From Suillus spraguei (lineage: Eukaryota > Basidiomycota > Agaricomycetes > Boletales > Suillaceae), in NCBI GenBank assembly GCA_016800925.1, contig JABCPU010000623.1:1-34625 (forward strand): DNA of 34,625 nucleotides, in the 5' to 3' direction. Numbering within the stretch: position 1 is the first letter of the stretch; each line of letters opens with the position of its first letter. The notes under the pieces were generated by a model, which saw only the letters and a program-made list of their open reading frames with translations, was not told where the DNA came from and did not search any database. Below are positions 10,170-20,959 of this stretch, piece by piece. The position numbers and the translations under genes are program-made.

Positions 10170-10584
10170 CCACTGCCCTTTAACGCTTTTCCTGCGCTTG
10201 ACTGTTTGCGCTACCACTTTCCCACGCTTACTGCAGCTTCACCGCTTGTTTTACCGCAGAAGTTCCTATGCTTTACCGCAGTTTTACTGCTCATACTACT
10301 GCAGTTTTATTGCTTGCACTACTGCTTGTCTACTGCTTTCCCGTGCTTACTGCTAGCATTACCACAAGTTTCCCACAGACCAGAGGTCACTGCTAGCATC
10401 TCACTACCTCCGACGGCATTCTCGCACCACAGGTTGGGCATTATCAAACTATATTAACTTAGCATTCCCTTTTGGGTCACACGTTCTTGCCTTCGCAAGT
10501 GAAGCAGACTAGGTAGAGTGCAAGACTCGCATACTAGCTTAGGCCATGGTTTATCTACAGCCCAGGCTAAGTTGTATCTTTACA
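10170..10584 (-). mobile_element. Partial LTR family C, inverted, second in series
   Basis: It starts on the minus strand at 10,584 with TGTAAAGATACAACTTAGCC and repeats the blocks of the previous copy (CACAGGTTGGGCATTAT on the plus strand at about 10,430). Two inverted copies in a row, each followed by an ACCGCT/TTCCCACG tract, make an irregular tandem of about 420 bp. Confidence 0.6.
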
Positions 10585-10795
10585 GCGGTACTTTGAGCAG
10601 TTAAGTTACCAGTGGTTAAATCAAATGAGCAAGATTCAAACGGAGAAAGGTTCAAAGGCAAATAGATTCCAACTAGCGAGCATTCTGATACTAAGTCCAA
10701 GTGATGGGATGTAACGGGAAGTAACGGTAATGGTATGTCTGATGAGTCCTTTTAACATATTCAAGCACGTATGAGATTATTAAGTGAGTCCAGTG
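10585..10795. repeat. Direct repeat unit 1 (second unit 11,213-11,430)
   Basis: GTACTTTGAGCAGTTAAGTT and the following AGCAAGATTCAAACGGAGAA, ACTAAGTCCAAGTGATGGGA and CTTTTAACATATTC recur in order at 11,219-11,430 with about one change in ten. The two units are about 630 bp apart. In between (10,796-11,146) nothing gene-like is seen apart from GGTAGCGGCAAC-type repeat words. Confidence 0.7.
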
Positions 10796-11212
10796 AAATG
10801 AAGAAACTACCACTGGCCTAAGTATAAGCGCAACAATAATCCTACTGAAGGTGTGAGTGAAATTTTCGACCCAAGAGGACTGCAATAGAAGCAATTCCTT
10901 CCAAGTTAGTGTGAAGGAAACAAGAAAGTACTAATAAGGCAACAAAAGTTCAGACTTCTGAGGTTAGCAGCGGTAATGGTATGTTGGTGGTACTAGTGCA
11001 ATGTCAGTGGTACTCGCGCGGTAAGGATTGCTGTAGCGGTTAGCTAGTGAGGGCAAGAACAAAGTTGCTTGAGCGAGATGAATATAGTATTACTACCCGC
11101 GGTGTGGTAGTGGTAGCGGCAACTCCGTATGAGCGAGAAAGTTGGTGAGAGAGGTAGCAACCCAGCGAGATCACTGGCTGCGGTCCGGTTATGAGTAGTG
11201 AAGTCAAAAGTT

Positions 11213-11430
11213 GCACAGTACTTTGAGCAGTAAAGTTACCAGCAGTTAAATCAATGAGCAAGATTCAAATGGAGAAAAGTTCAAAGGCAAATAAATTGTG
11301 ACTAGCGAGCGTTCAGATACTAAGTCCAAGTGAAGGGATGTAACGGGAAGTAACAGTAACGGTATGTATGTTGAGTCTTTTTAACATATTTGAGTGTGCA
11401 CAAGATTATTAGGTGAGTCTGGTAGTGAGA
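11213..11430. repeat. Direct repeat unit 2 (pairs with 10,585-10,795)
   Basis: It begins GCACAGTACTTTGAGCAGTA and ends near CAAGATTATTAGGTGAGTC. It is preceded by GTAGCAACCCAGCGAGATCA (11,155), itself a second copy of sequence at about 8492. The block order shows that a larger segment was duplicated and then rearranged. Confidence 0.65.
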
Positions 11431-11447
11431 AAGAAAATAAACAGGGT

Positions 11448-11750
11448 ATTAACTAAGAGGCGCACAGCGTGTAGTGGCCCCTCGAGACGCAAGGTAAATC
11501 CTGCCGTAGATTTAGTAACAGTGGAAGTGAAGTAACTACACACCAATGGATCTAGACAGATTTTGACGGGACATGAGGGCATCGGCATGAGGATCCAGTA
11601 AGGGTTCACAGCAGAAGTACGGTTCCGCCTTAGCGGAGTGAAAAGGCTATATACTTGCTATAGGGGAACTCTTCAGTTGCCACCGCAGATGGTAACAAGA
11701 CATTTGTCAAAAATGGGGGTTTGATGGTCAGCATGACTTTGCTTGCTACA
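11448..11750 (-). mobile_element. Family B repeat, diverged inverted copy
   Basis: Read on the minus strand it starts TGTAGCAAGCAAAGTCATGC at about 11,750 and contains the TCCATTGGTGTGTAGTTAC segment and a CTTAGTTAATACC tail. Several insertions and substitutions separate it from the copies at 6560 and 8450. From 11,751 to 11,999 no feature is seen. Confidence 0.55.
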
Positions 11751-12228
11751 TCTGCTGGGCACTTTGAATATTGACTGTCCCTGGTCAAACGTACTGTATG
11801 TAAAACTTAGCATTCCTGTGATTGGTTGCAAGCGCGTGGCATGATGCATGGTATGCGGAGGTTATGAAACATGATTGGCGATGAACTCATGGTACTGTGG
11901 GAAGGAGATAATGATGAATGTGAGGTGCATTATGTGGCAGTTATGACTGGAAAGCTAGGACTGGTGTGTCTGTGATACCTTGCTTGCCATTGCTACAGCA
12001 TGTCTCCCTTTGACTTTGGTTCCGACCTTTGCCCTGAGGCCATTCTCTTGGTTGAGAAGTTTGCTGCAGTGTGCACAAAGATTGAAGCGCTGACCAAGTG
12101 CATCCCTGAGGACTGTGAGGACTTAGCCATTGAGAAGAGGCAGTGGATGAATGAGTGGACTGTTGCTATTGTGAGCGGCTATTAGAGGAGTACTTTGCCT
12201 TTACTCATTTCAGTGTTATCGAGCACGA

Positions 12229-13579
12229 TGTCATATACCATACATTCAGGTCTAGATCAAATCCAATCCATGGACATCCAGACACCCAACCTACACATAT
12301 CTGATCCACCCATCCAATCCAGTTCACATATCCAATCCACCCATCCACTCCAATCCATATCCATCCATGTCCATATCCATCCATGTCCATATCCAATCTG
12401 TGTCCATATCCAATCTGTGTCCATATCCAATCTGTGTCCATATCTGATCCAAGTTCATATCCGAACTATTCCCACGCACCTGCGCATTACCCCTTTCAGA
12501 ATATACCTGTGTCTCCGGCTTCTGGGTATCTCTGTGCTTCTGGTTCTCAGTGATCTCTGCCTCCATCTTGATAAGTATTTCGTACGAGCTTCATCTCCGA
12601 GTTCATAGCCTTATGTCCCGCTGTACTTACTAATGTGTTTCCGTATGCTTCAGACATAGCCTCGGACTATCCGTACTTACCCTCCGGCATGCTCCTACAG
12701 TATATAAACTTGTAGTACAACTCCTGCAGACCTTAGTCTGATTCATTGTTCCTACTTCTGTATATTCCTTTGATTACTCTGTATCCTGTTCTCATGTCTA
12801 TATAACTCCATTTCCATTCTTGCACTTGGGCTCCGGCCCTTGTAAGCTTCCGACTCAGGCCTATGGGATTACTCCCTAGGCCAGAGCTTTGATCCTATGT
12901 CCTATAATCTTTTTGGACTTCGTCCATCTCCGTCTATCATCTGTTTCACCTCCAACTCTACCTTTGGTAGTCTTATACTGTCTGTTTCTATTCCAGACCT
13001 TGTCCGGAGTAGTCTATACTACCTCTACACCATATCCGGACCTACTCCTCTCTAGTAGCCAACACTTCCTCTAAGATCCACAGAGCTATGCTCATCCGAT
13101 CATCCGATCATCCACTCCTCCGCTCCTCTGAGCTCCGGACCTTCGGACCTCTAGTCCGCCGGATCCATCCTATCCTATCCTCTGACATCTATGGATCATC
13201 TTTCCCTCTGGAGCTCTGCTCCTATCCTGCCCTGGACTTTGTCCAGCAGTCCATCTTTCATCTGTTCTACTTGGAGCTTGTTTCAGTAGTGTTACCATTA
13301 CTCCCTACCTTCCGGAAATAGTTCCGGCGCATTCCCGTGCTCATCCGGAAGTCCATCGGAGCTCTGTCGAGCTATCCTGCCTTAGAGTTCATCTGGACCC
13401 TCCATGCGGACTTCACCAGAACTCTCCCTTGGACTTCATCCGAAATTAAGGGCACATACTCGGGTAAGGGGCACAGCGTACGAGCTGAGGCCAAGCCCCT
13501 TTGACTTTACAACCCTCTGGTACAACCCCATGTAAGACCAGGACTTCTTACTAATCTCCAGTTTTGCATGGTCATAACA
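12229..13579 (+). mobile_element. Solo LTR, TGTCATATACC family, expanded copy (1351 bp)
   Basis: It starts TGTCATATACCATACATTCA and ends CATAACA. Flanks are CACGA (12,224-12,228) and CACAA (13,580-13,584), a 5-bp duplication with one change. It shares with 4475-5243 the TATA-like AGTATATAAACTTGTAG (about 12,699), GACCTTAGTC, a ladder of TCCGGAC/CTCCG words, and GGGGCACAGCGTACGAGCTG (13,470) followed by AGGCCAAGCCCC. It is longer because of a minisatellite near its start and a larger TCCGGA-rich middle. It interrupts the Zn2Cys6-like gene. Confidence 0.75.
12280..12450. repeat. Minisatellite of CCATATCCAATC / CCATATCCATCCATG words
   Basis: 12-18 bp variants of CCATATCCA are repeated, with three near-perfect CCATATCCAATCTGTGT units at about 12,389-12,439. 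The overlapping open frames on both strands consist only of DTDWIWTQIGYGH-type repeats and are not genes. The solo LTR copy at 4475 has only a short start of this pattern (ATCATATCCGTCCAGATCC), so the array expanded after the copies separated. Confidence 0.8.
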
Positions 13580-14491
13580 CACAATGTTGAAGTGTTGTTT
13601 GGATGGGAAGATCTATAACCTGGCACTAGTCTTGCTGCTGGCAGAGAATGCTGTGGGACTAGAAGCCACTAAGATGCATGATCAGTTCATGGCGCAGGTT
13701 CACGCTTCTTTGCAGGCCAGCAAGGTTAGGTGCGAACAAGAGAGACTAGCTGCTGCCGCTGATGAGAAGGGTAAGGAGAAGGAAGTTGCTGTCGCAGACA
13801 TGCCAATGGAGGAGGTTACTGGCGGTGATGCGGAGGGTATGGTGGCGCCTTTAGCACCAACTGAGGGTACTTTGGTAAGCTCTCATCATCTCTCTTTCGC
13901 TTGCCTTTACTTATGCGCTATTTCTAGCATCCAAAGCCATGCCCCAGGACTGGTGGGAGACCTGGCGACATAGTGTACTCAAAGCTGTGCGAGCGCTGTG
14001 CTCATCAGAAGATACTTTGCTCCAGCAAGCGTGGGTATAGCTGTTGGCTGTGCCGCAAGCTGAAGACTGGCTGCATCCAGTCCAGGTACTTCGGTAGTAA
14101 GTTCTGTGCATGTCAAACTTCTCACCTTGTTAACTTGTTCATAGAATGTAAGGCCAAATCTGCGGCAAAGATGCCACCTACTGCCAGCAATAGCAGTAGT
14201 TCTAGGGCTGGTGGTGAAGTTACCGCTGATGGTCCACCTGAAGCAGCGATAGAGCTGATGGAAGGGGAGGAGATGGATATGGGAGAAGTTGCAAGGCAAG
14301 TTGCTGATGATTCAGAGGTGGAGGATGAAGCGGAATTTCAGTGGCAGCTGGATGAGCTGTGTACCATACCTGACTTGTTCTTCTTGGCAGATGCTGAGAT
14401 GCGGAAGCTGGATGCGTAGTATGTGCAGATGCAAGGCCTGATGAAGGAGATGGCCGCCAGCCTGAAGTACCTTCATGGCTATCTGGACCAC

Positions 14492-15388
14492 TGTAAAGAT
14501 ACAACCTAACCTGGGCTGTAGATAAACTACCTCCTAAGTTAGTATGTGAGTCTTGCACTCCATCTAGTCTGCTTCACTTGTGAAAACAAGAGCATTCGAC
14601 CCTAAAGGGGGATGCCTATTAGTATGGTCAAATTCAAGTCCAACTTATGTGCAAATGAAGCATCGTGGTCAGCAGTAAGTTGCCGTGGTCAGTGATGATG
14701 CCGCCGGAACTAGTGTCGTATGTAGTGGTACTACCGTGGTCAAGATATAGTCAGAAACAGTTGCATTGAGCAAGTGATGTCGAGCGATGATATCAGCGGT
14801 AGCAGTAAGGTTGCGAGCAGTGCAAAGAAACAGTAAAGAAGTCCACGGTACTTTCAGTGGTAACAGAGAATGAGCGTGATCGATTAACGAGTGATAAGGA
14901 ACTTTAAAGACTATGTCTACTACTGGGTGGATCCAGAGCTAGACAATAATCCTGACCTATAGTACATGCAATGGTGTAAAATCAGGTACTGTATTGTGCG
15001 GGGTACGCGGTGCTTATATCCTAAATTGTATGTACTTGGAATACTCTAGGCTATATCAGTAGCACTCAAGTGTAGTAACCGCCATATGTAAACATAGCAT
15101 GAGGCACTGCGGCACAAGGCAACATGTAATAAGACTTGCCATGGAATCAGTGATAACAAACATAAAACAAATGACGCACCAAATGGAGCTATGTGGACGC
15201 GGCAAGGACATGGGAGGACATTGGTACATGGAATGAGGTGCGGTAGTTGGTATGGTGTGCGGTAAACGTGGGATGCCACCAGTAATGCTAAAGGGGTAAG
15301 ACGGCCATGGACAAGTGGTAACTCCTATAGATGTGAGATGAGTGTCAAAAGATAGGGTTTTAAGCCCAGCACCAATATGTTCGTTACA
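14492..15388 (+). mobile_element. LTR family C, full-length copy 2 (about 897 bp)
   Basis: It starts TGTAAAGATACAACCTAACC and ends TTCGTTACA, colinear with 8761-9725. It lacks about 60 bp present in copy 1 near 9130-9200. The left flank is ACCAC inside the Zn2Cys6-like gene and the right flank CCGCA, so no target duplication is seen. Copies 1 and 2 are in the same orientation about 4.8 kb apart, but no primer-binding site or pol gene of this family lies between them, so they are treated as independent insertions. Confidence 0.7.
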
Positions 15389-16076
15389 CCGCATCAAGAA
15401 GGCGCACGGTGACTGAGTACTTAGCATCTTCCATCTTTCGTACCATATATGTGTATACTGTAGCGCATGCATACGAGTCTTTCTCCTGTGTTTGTACTGC
15501 TGGTAAGGAAGCATGAGTTGGTGGTCCTGTCCAAATGTCCCATGTCCATATCCAAATTCCAGTACTAGTCCATTGAATGCCTGTGTGATATCATAAGGTA
15601 AATGAGCACTCGCATAAGATGAGACTAGAGTAAAGGTATGGCCAAATTTGCAAGGTACTGCTCATCTTGTCTTCATCATTGCGCTTCCTTCTTCTATTCC
15701 TTTGTGATACCGCCGAGCGCATAATGTCCTTGGTTCTGTCAAATGTGTGTGGTGCGCTGCCTCTGCAGTAGAAGGAAATATATACAGTAATGATCTGTGC
15801 ACGGTATTAGTCCAATCTCTGCAGTCCATTGCGGTATTAATCCTGATATAAGAGTCTGTTTGCTGTTAGCACATAGCATAGGTAAGTATGATCTCGAGAG
15901 TGGAAACTTTGATAAGGGAAACTGAGACACCAGTCAAAACCCAGGGTAAAACTGAGACTATCATACTGCATGGTTTTTTTTTCGTGTTTTTATGTTTTTC
16001 TGGAGTGTGTGATATTAGAGAGCAGCGGTATGATAGCAAGTGTCGGTAGTAGTGGTATGGGATAGGTGGGGTGGGG
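15389..16076 (-). mobile_element. Gypsy 3' non-coding region and probable LTR
   Basis: On the minus strand, downstream of the integrase stop, come an A-rich stretch, TGATAGTCTCAGTTTTACCC (about 15,966 downward), CTGTATATATTTCCTTC (TATA-like), GAAGACAAGATGAGCAG, and a TTTGGATATGGACATGGGAC segment near 15,550. The relic at 3930-5420 has the same series. A TG start at about 15,966 is plausible for the LTR, but the far end is unclear. From 15,389 to about 15,490 nothing is recognised. Confidence 0.55.
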
Positions 16077-17914
16077 TTAAGTGTCGGCACTGAAGCCAAT
16101 GTCTTCATCTGCCGGCTCTTCATCGTCTTCTCCTGCCAATGAGTCCAATGCTTCTTCATCTAGACCGGTAACACTAGTAACTGAAATTTTAGTATTGGTA
16201 CATGGGTGATAAGGGATCAAGCGGAACACTGTGTAATGCAGTTTGGATATGCTGCCATCTAGCTCAGCTAGCCAGTATGAGCTGCCGTTGGTACGACGCA
16301 CTACTACCATTGGACCAAGGTACCGCAGCTTTGTCTTTTGACTAAGCTCATACTTGATCTTGGAATTGTGCACTAAGACTAGCGTGCCTGGGGCAAAGTG
16401 ATAGTCTTTGATAGTAGCACCGTACCAGCGCTCAAATTGCCGTACCGAATTGAGCCTTGCCTTGGTGACCTTTTCTCTGATGCTGCAAAGGTCTTCCTGC
16501 CACTTCTGTAACTGCTGCGCGTGGTAAGCGATGAGATCAGTAGTAGAGAATGTCTCTTGACCAGGTAGTTCTACTAGAAAGGTACTTTCAGCGAGATCAA
16601 ATGGAAAGATTGGCTTGATGCCATGAACCATAAAATATGGCAATAGCACTGTATCATGATGAATGGTAATGCACTCGGCCCAGAACACAGTATGAATGAG
16701 TGGGACTTGTCCTCCTTGCAACTTTTCATGATGGCCTCCTGGACATCATAATGATGCCACTCAACGATGCTGTTGGCTTGCAAGTTGTAGGAAGAGATGC
16801 GGATGGGGTGAATCCCATAATGGTTAGCTAACTCTTCTACCGCCACAATAAATGCTGGCCCATTGTCAGTAACGATCTCGGTGATAGGTCCCCACCAACA
16901 CAGAAGCTCTTCGAAGATGAAGGCACTAAGGGTCCTAGTTTTTTCCTTGCATAGCATATGCCATTCTTGGTAACCGGTAAGAGCACAGCATGCTTGAACT
17001 AAGCGATCAAATCCACTGGCTTTTGGCATCATCATAGTGTCAAGGTGTGCATGCCTAAAGATACCGCTGGGTATAGGGATGGTTGGCAGTATGTGCCAGC
17101 AGTGAGTCTGCCTGATCTGGTACTTGTGACAAGTCCTGTTGTACCATTTGATATCGTCAATAACATATGGCCACCAAAAATGCAAAAGAAGTCTAGCGCG
17201 AATCACAAATACTCACTTATGACCTAAGTCATCATGCGCTTCCTTCAGGATATGCAAGCGCTTAGCCACCGGTACAACTAGCTGATGTTTGCCAAGTGAT
17301 TGCTGCTGGAAGAGGCTATGCCCTAACACAAAGTACTGAACAAGTGTTCCAATGAAGGACATAAATTCCTTGTCAGTCAAGCTCGCTGGCCACTTGCAGT
17401 CAGTCAGGGATTGCTGAATTACCAGCATATGTTTGTTTTGGGCTTGGGCAGCCTCAGAATGCAGGATTATGATGCCATCACTTTCATGGGTTATGGTACC
17501 TAAACATGCAAGTAGCATGGGTGGTCAAGTCAGTGAGCATGGCATGGGTGAAGAATGAGGGTGCTGCAAGATTTTGCTGCAAGGACCTGTGACTATGCAA
17601 GCCCTATCATTCAAGATCTCCATACTGAAGGAGTACGAGTGGTCTAACCACTCCTCATGATCATCTTCCTCAGCAGGATCTTCGTCTGTGGTGGGTCTCC
17701 TTGAGAGACCATCAGTGCCAGTATGCTTGGTTGCGGGTATGTGTACAAGATTGAATTGAAACAAAAGTATACCTGCGATCCAGCAGTTGATCGTAGTGTT
17801 AGGCTGGAGATCTGGGTTATTGATCATCCCCTTGATATACTTTGTGTCCACCTCAACCGTTAGGTTGACAATGCCAAAAATATACACCTGCATAGTGCAC
17901 AATGCTCTGAACAA
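16077..17914 (-). pseudogene. Ty3/gypsy pol fragment: RNase H, zinc-binding domain, integrase
   Basis: Four fragments read in order on the minus strand. 17,914-17,525: end of the RNase H region (VEVDTKYIKGMINNPD, CWIAGILLFQFNLVHIPATK, GLSRRP). 17,518-17,213: linker and start of the zinc domain (LHILKEAHDDLGHK). 17,206-16,574: integrase core with WWPYVIDDIKWYNRTCHKYQ, then H-L-D, V-T-D-N-G and the S-I-V-E catalytic acids. 16,721-16,077: integrase C-terminus (YFMVHGIKPIFPFDLAESTF, FERWYGATIKDYHFAPGTLV, KLRYLGPMVVVRR) and a stop. The H-H-C-C domain has Tyr where the second Cys should be (C-H-K-Y). Frames change near 17,520, 17,210 and 16,705. Protease and most of the reverse transcriptase are missing; the 5' side is cut at about 17,920 by a family B repeat. 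Confidence 0.85.
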
Positions 17915-17919
17915 CCCGT

Positions 17920-18180
17920 TGTAGCAAACAAAGTCACGCTGACCATGAAAGTGCCATTTTACACAAGTGTCTCATTACTGTCTACAGCAGCTACCGAGAA
18001 AACCCCTACAGCGAGCATTACCCCTTTTCGCTTCGCCGGTACTGTTTTCGCTCCGTGGATCCTTGCCCCTTACCGAATCTCGCTACCGATGTCCTCCTGT
18101 CCATTCCATTTCTGTCTAAGATCCATTGGTGCGTAGCATATTCGTTTCTGCCGTTACTAAAGCTACGGCAAGACTCACAT
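17920..18180 (+). mobile_element. Family B repeat fragment at the gypsy junction
   Basis: It starts TGTAGCAAACAAAGTCACGC and follows copy A (6560) almost base for base as far as GCAAGACTCAC. Its start lies next to the broken reverse transcriptase/RNase H frame, consistent with insertion or recombination there. It also marks the end of the LTR-rich left half of the window. Confidence 0.65.
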
Positions 18181-18229
18181 ATTACAGTGAACTATCTCCG
18201 TATTATACGAGTGAACGGACGTGCATAAT

Positions 18230-18660
18230 ATCCCGTATGATACGGGCCAGCGGACCATGGGCCCATGGTAGAAATATCCTCGTTGATGACGGATGGGCCG
18301 GGAGGAATATTATTCCCGATGACAGCGGGTGGGCCCATGCAAGGAATATGTAGAGTAGATGAGTGGGCCGATGTACATGAATATCCAGTAGACGGATGGG
18401 CCGAGGTAGTTGGATATCATGTAGATGGGTGTATCAAGGTAGATGTGTATCAAATAGACAGGTATGTGAAGGGTACTTGTTATCACATACACGGGTGGGC
18501 CCAGACACATATGAAATTAGACGGGTATTAGATGGGTGAGCCAAGAGTGTTATATAAATATTTATTAGACGGGTGGGCCGAGGGTGTTGTACAGTATATT
18601 ATATTAGACGGGTGGGCCGAGGGTGGTATAAAATATAGACGGGTGGGCCCATGTGTATGA
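18230..18660 (+). repeat. Minisatellite with GACGGGTGGGCC core, 30-48 bp units
   Basis: About ten units each begin with a variant of GACGGGTGGGCCGAGG (for example near 18,390, 18,567, 18,607 and 18,638), followed by an AT-rich spacer ending in GTA or TTA. Several left units are 33 bp and so keep an open frame (DGWAEVVGYHVDG type), which ends without a gene. The last units are close to identical, suggesting recent amplification. Confidence 0.75.
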
Positions 18661-18742
18661 TAATGGTAGACATGACGGAGCTGAGGGAGTTGCATATCAT
18701 CTGAATCAGAGGAGGTAATAAATCACAGTTACTGAGTTCCCG

Positions 18743-19216
18743 GAGCAGCAGGTGCTGTCTTGACATGGCCTTTTGTGACGCTTAGGTTGTCTTGTAGAAT
18801 GTGGAAACTGGGGTGCGAGGCTTGTGTTGCCCTACAAGACACCCAGCTCCGACCCCCGAAAATCAGATGAAGCATACCAAGTTCCGAGTTCCGAGACCCG
18901 GGTCTCGACACATAATTCAGTCAATAAGAGACACCCAGTTCCGACCCCCGAAATTTGAGTGAAGCATACCAAGTTCCAGGAGCAGCAAGTGATGTCTTGA
19001 AATGGCCTTTATGGCGCTTAGGTTATCTTGTAGAATGTGGAAAGCAGGGTGCGAGGCTTGTGTTGCCCTACAAGACACCCAGTTCTGACCCCCGAAAATC
19101 AGATGAAGCATACCAAGTTCCGAGTTCCGAGACCCGGGTCTCGACACATAATTCAGTCAATACGAGACACCCAGTTCCGACCCCCGAAATTTGAGTGAAG
19201 CATACCAAGTTCCGGA
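18743..19216. repeat. Tandem duplication, 237-bp unit
   Basis: GAGCAGCA begins at 18,743 and 18,980. Both units contain CTTGTAGAATGTGGAAA, GTGCGAGGCTTGTGTTGCCC, CCGACCCCCGAAA-type text, CCGAGACCCGGGTCTCGACA and AATTCAGTCAATA. The CCGGGTCTCG/GAGACCCGG core is itself palindromic. It lies upstream of the dioxygenase gene; 19,217-19,427 then holds a pyrimidine-rich stretch (TCTCCACCCCCTTTAACACC near 19,355) typical of fungal promoters. Confidence 0.8.
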
Positions 19217-19427
19217 GTTCCGAACCCAGGTCTGGACAAATGAATATCAGATATCCAGCACACTTCCAATCATCTGGTATTTCATTGAGCAATGGATGAT
19301 AATACAGCTTTGAAAGCCAACATCATCCAAGGTTCCCTTATCTGATCCTCGCTATCTCCACCCCCTTTAACACCAAAGTCTGGACATCCAGCATTCAGCG
19401 TCTGATTTCCCAATATCAACTTGCAAC

Positions 19428-20734
19428 ATGAACACTTCTTCCATGTCCACTTGTGACATAAAAATCTGGCGCACTTGGGCCCTGGCCATCACTCATGAAG
19501 CAGGGGCATATACCGAACAAAAATTCAATGCAGAGAAGACTGGAGGAGAACCGGTTATACCTTCTCTGAACCTGGACACTGATCTGGTGATGGCGTGCGA
19601 TCGCTTGGCTGATGTACTCATAAAGGCATATAAAAATCCCAGTGGGTCTTCCTGCAGATGTTGAAAATGTGTTTGATCATTCAAATTCCTTCATGACAGT
19701 TAAGATACAGATTGATATTGCAAGATATAGCAAATTGATATCCCCAAAGAACACTGGGCATAATGAGGAGAAAGAGGAGAAGTTGCTTGAGAGGTGTCCT
19801 CCTGGCCATGAGGGCACAAAGGTGGTGGACAAACCTGCCACAATTATCGATGTTTCCGGTACCATCATCGCATGGTACCTTCCGGACGCCCTGACCGAGA
19901 CCACCCAGGTGCGTAATGTGTAGATTGTTACTCAATGGATATTGAATATCAAATGGTACCTACAGAAGGAAATCAGGGCGGCCACCGATTTGCTGGGTCC
20001 AAGCCTCGAAAAAAGTGTAAAGGCTGATGGCAATTGGCGATATAATCAAGAATGGTTCAAACAGGGCTCGGAAAATGTTGGGTCAACTCCCGGATGCATC
20101 AATTTATCTCCGGCATGGTTTCAACAGGGCCACGAGGTAGGATGTGATGAGATGGTGATTTCTGGAGTCAAACTCACCAATCCCATAGAATCTGTCAGAT
20201 CCGGAGGTATCCGCATCATTGAAGGGACCCTCCTCCGAGAATATCCTGAAAGCTATTGCAAGGCCGGCAGCCATCGCATCGGCGGCACTCAGGGTCATGC
20301 ATCCTCAGCAGTATTTTGCAGGGTTACGAGCCTTGTCACACCTCGGAGATAAGGCAGTGAGCAAGGAACTGCCACAGATGCCAGAGACCCTGCAGTACTG
20401 GGCATCCATGTTTAACAGCCTCTCCATCATTTCCAATCGGGAAACCCCCAATCATCGAGACCATTTATCGATTCCTGAATGCTTCGATATTCTCACCACC
20501 GTGGGGAACTATTCCAATGCTCGGATGAGTATGCCAAGCCTTCAGCTGGAATTCAGGTATGATTCCGGCTGTATGATTGCATTTTCGGGAAGAATTGTGA
20601 GACATGGTGTTGATGGAGGGGAAGGGGATCGGATTGCTTGGGCATGGTATATGAGGGATTCTGTGCACATTTATGCCGGGGTTCCCTCATGTGGATGGGC
20701 TATGGTCGAAGGCCGCATACTAAGCACGGTGTGA
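19428..20734 (+). CDS. TET/JBP-like 2-oxoglutarate/Fe(II) DNA dioxygenase
   Basis: Proposed exons are 19,428-19,641, 19,700-19,908, 19,966-20,136 and 20,207-20,734, giving 373 residues; introns are 58, 57 and 70 bases. The last acceptor (CCGGAG) is weak but keeps the frame. Family features are TIIDVSGTIIAWYLPDAL (about 119-136), GCINLSPAWFQQGHE (about 184-198), and the dioxygenase core NRETPNHRDH with the iron ligands H281 and D283, RIVRHGV with H331, and GDRIAWAW with R340, placed to bind 2-oxoglutarate. The expected H-x-D...H...R order is complete, and no frame break is seen. Known family members oxidise 5-methylcytosine or thymine in DNA and are expanded in basidiomycetes next to KDZ transposons; activity of this one is inferred. 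The length is short for the family, so an extra 5' exon is possible. It is the best preserved gene beside the decayed transposase. Confidence 0.85.
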
Positions 20735-20959
20735 AAGATCAAAGAAGTTGAAAGAGTTGTGACCCATGTTAGTAGCAACACACGAATACCATGTACCAAT
20801 TAGAGCATCAACAGTTCTGGAACTCAAGTCGGAAGTCGAGTTCCATGAATTGAGTCCCTAACTCTGTGTATCTCAGGACTCGGGACTCGATCCTCGAAAT
20901 TCGGGACTCAATGATCGATAGTCCGAATTCAGGCTTCACACTCGGGACTCAGGAAAGTG

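Larger units (their letters stand above)
12000..14491 (+). pseudogene. Zn2Cys6-like coiled-coil/acidic protein, split by an LTR and truncated
   Basis: Probable pieces are 12,000-12,185 (MSPFDFGSDLCPEAILLVEK... EKRQWMNEW), then after the inserted LTR a block from 13,584 (IYNLALVLLLAENAVGLEAT, KVRCEQERLAAAADEKGKEK), an intron 13,876-13,929, an exon carrying the zinc motif, an intron 14,095-14,144 (donor CTTCG|GTAGTAAG), and an acidic tail to TAG at 14,417-14,419. The motif is C-E-R-C-x6-C-x7-C-W-L-C-x6-C, the spacing of fungal Zn2Cys6 DNA-binding clusters. The reading frame continues past the TAG (YVQMQGLMKEMAASLKYLHG) up to the LTR at 14,492, so the TAG looks like a mutation and the LTR has cut the 3' end. 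The motif family suggests DNA binding; the real function is unknown. A relative lies at 31,010-33,128. Confidence 0.65.

Noticed and set aside
12205..12566. Trp/Gly/Asp-rich minus-strand frames (DTDWIWTQIGYGH)
   Set aside because: Translation of the CCATATCCA minisatellite within an LTR.
8761..15388. One 6.6-kb LTR element bounded by the two full-length family C LTRs, with the Zn2Cys6-like gene as cargo
   Set aside because: No matching target duplication, no primer-binding site after the first LTR, no pol, and the second LTR cuts the gene frame. Kept only as an unlikely alternative.
18265..18531. 88-aa frame with DGWAEV repeats
   Set aside because: A by-product of 33-bp minisatellite units; it is lost as soon as unit length changes.
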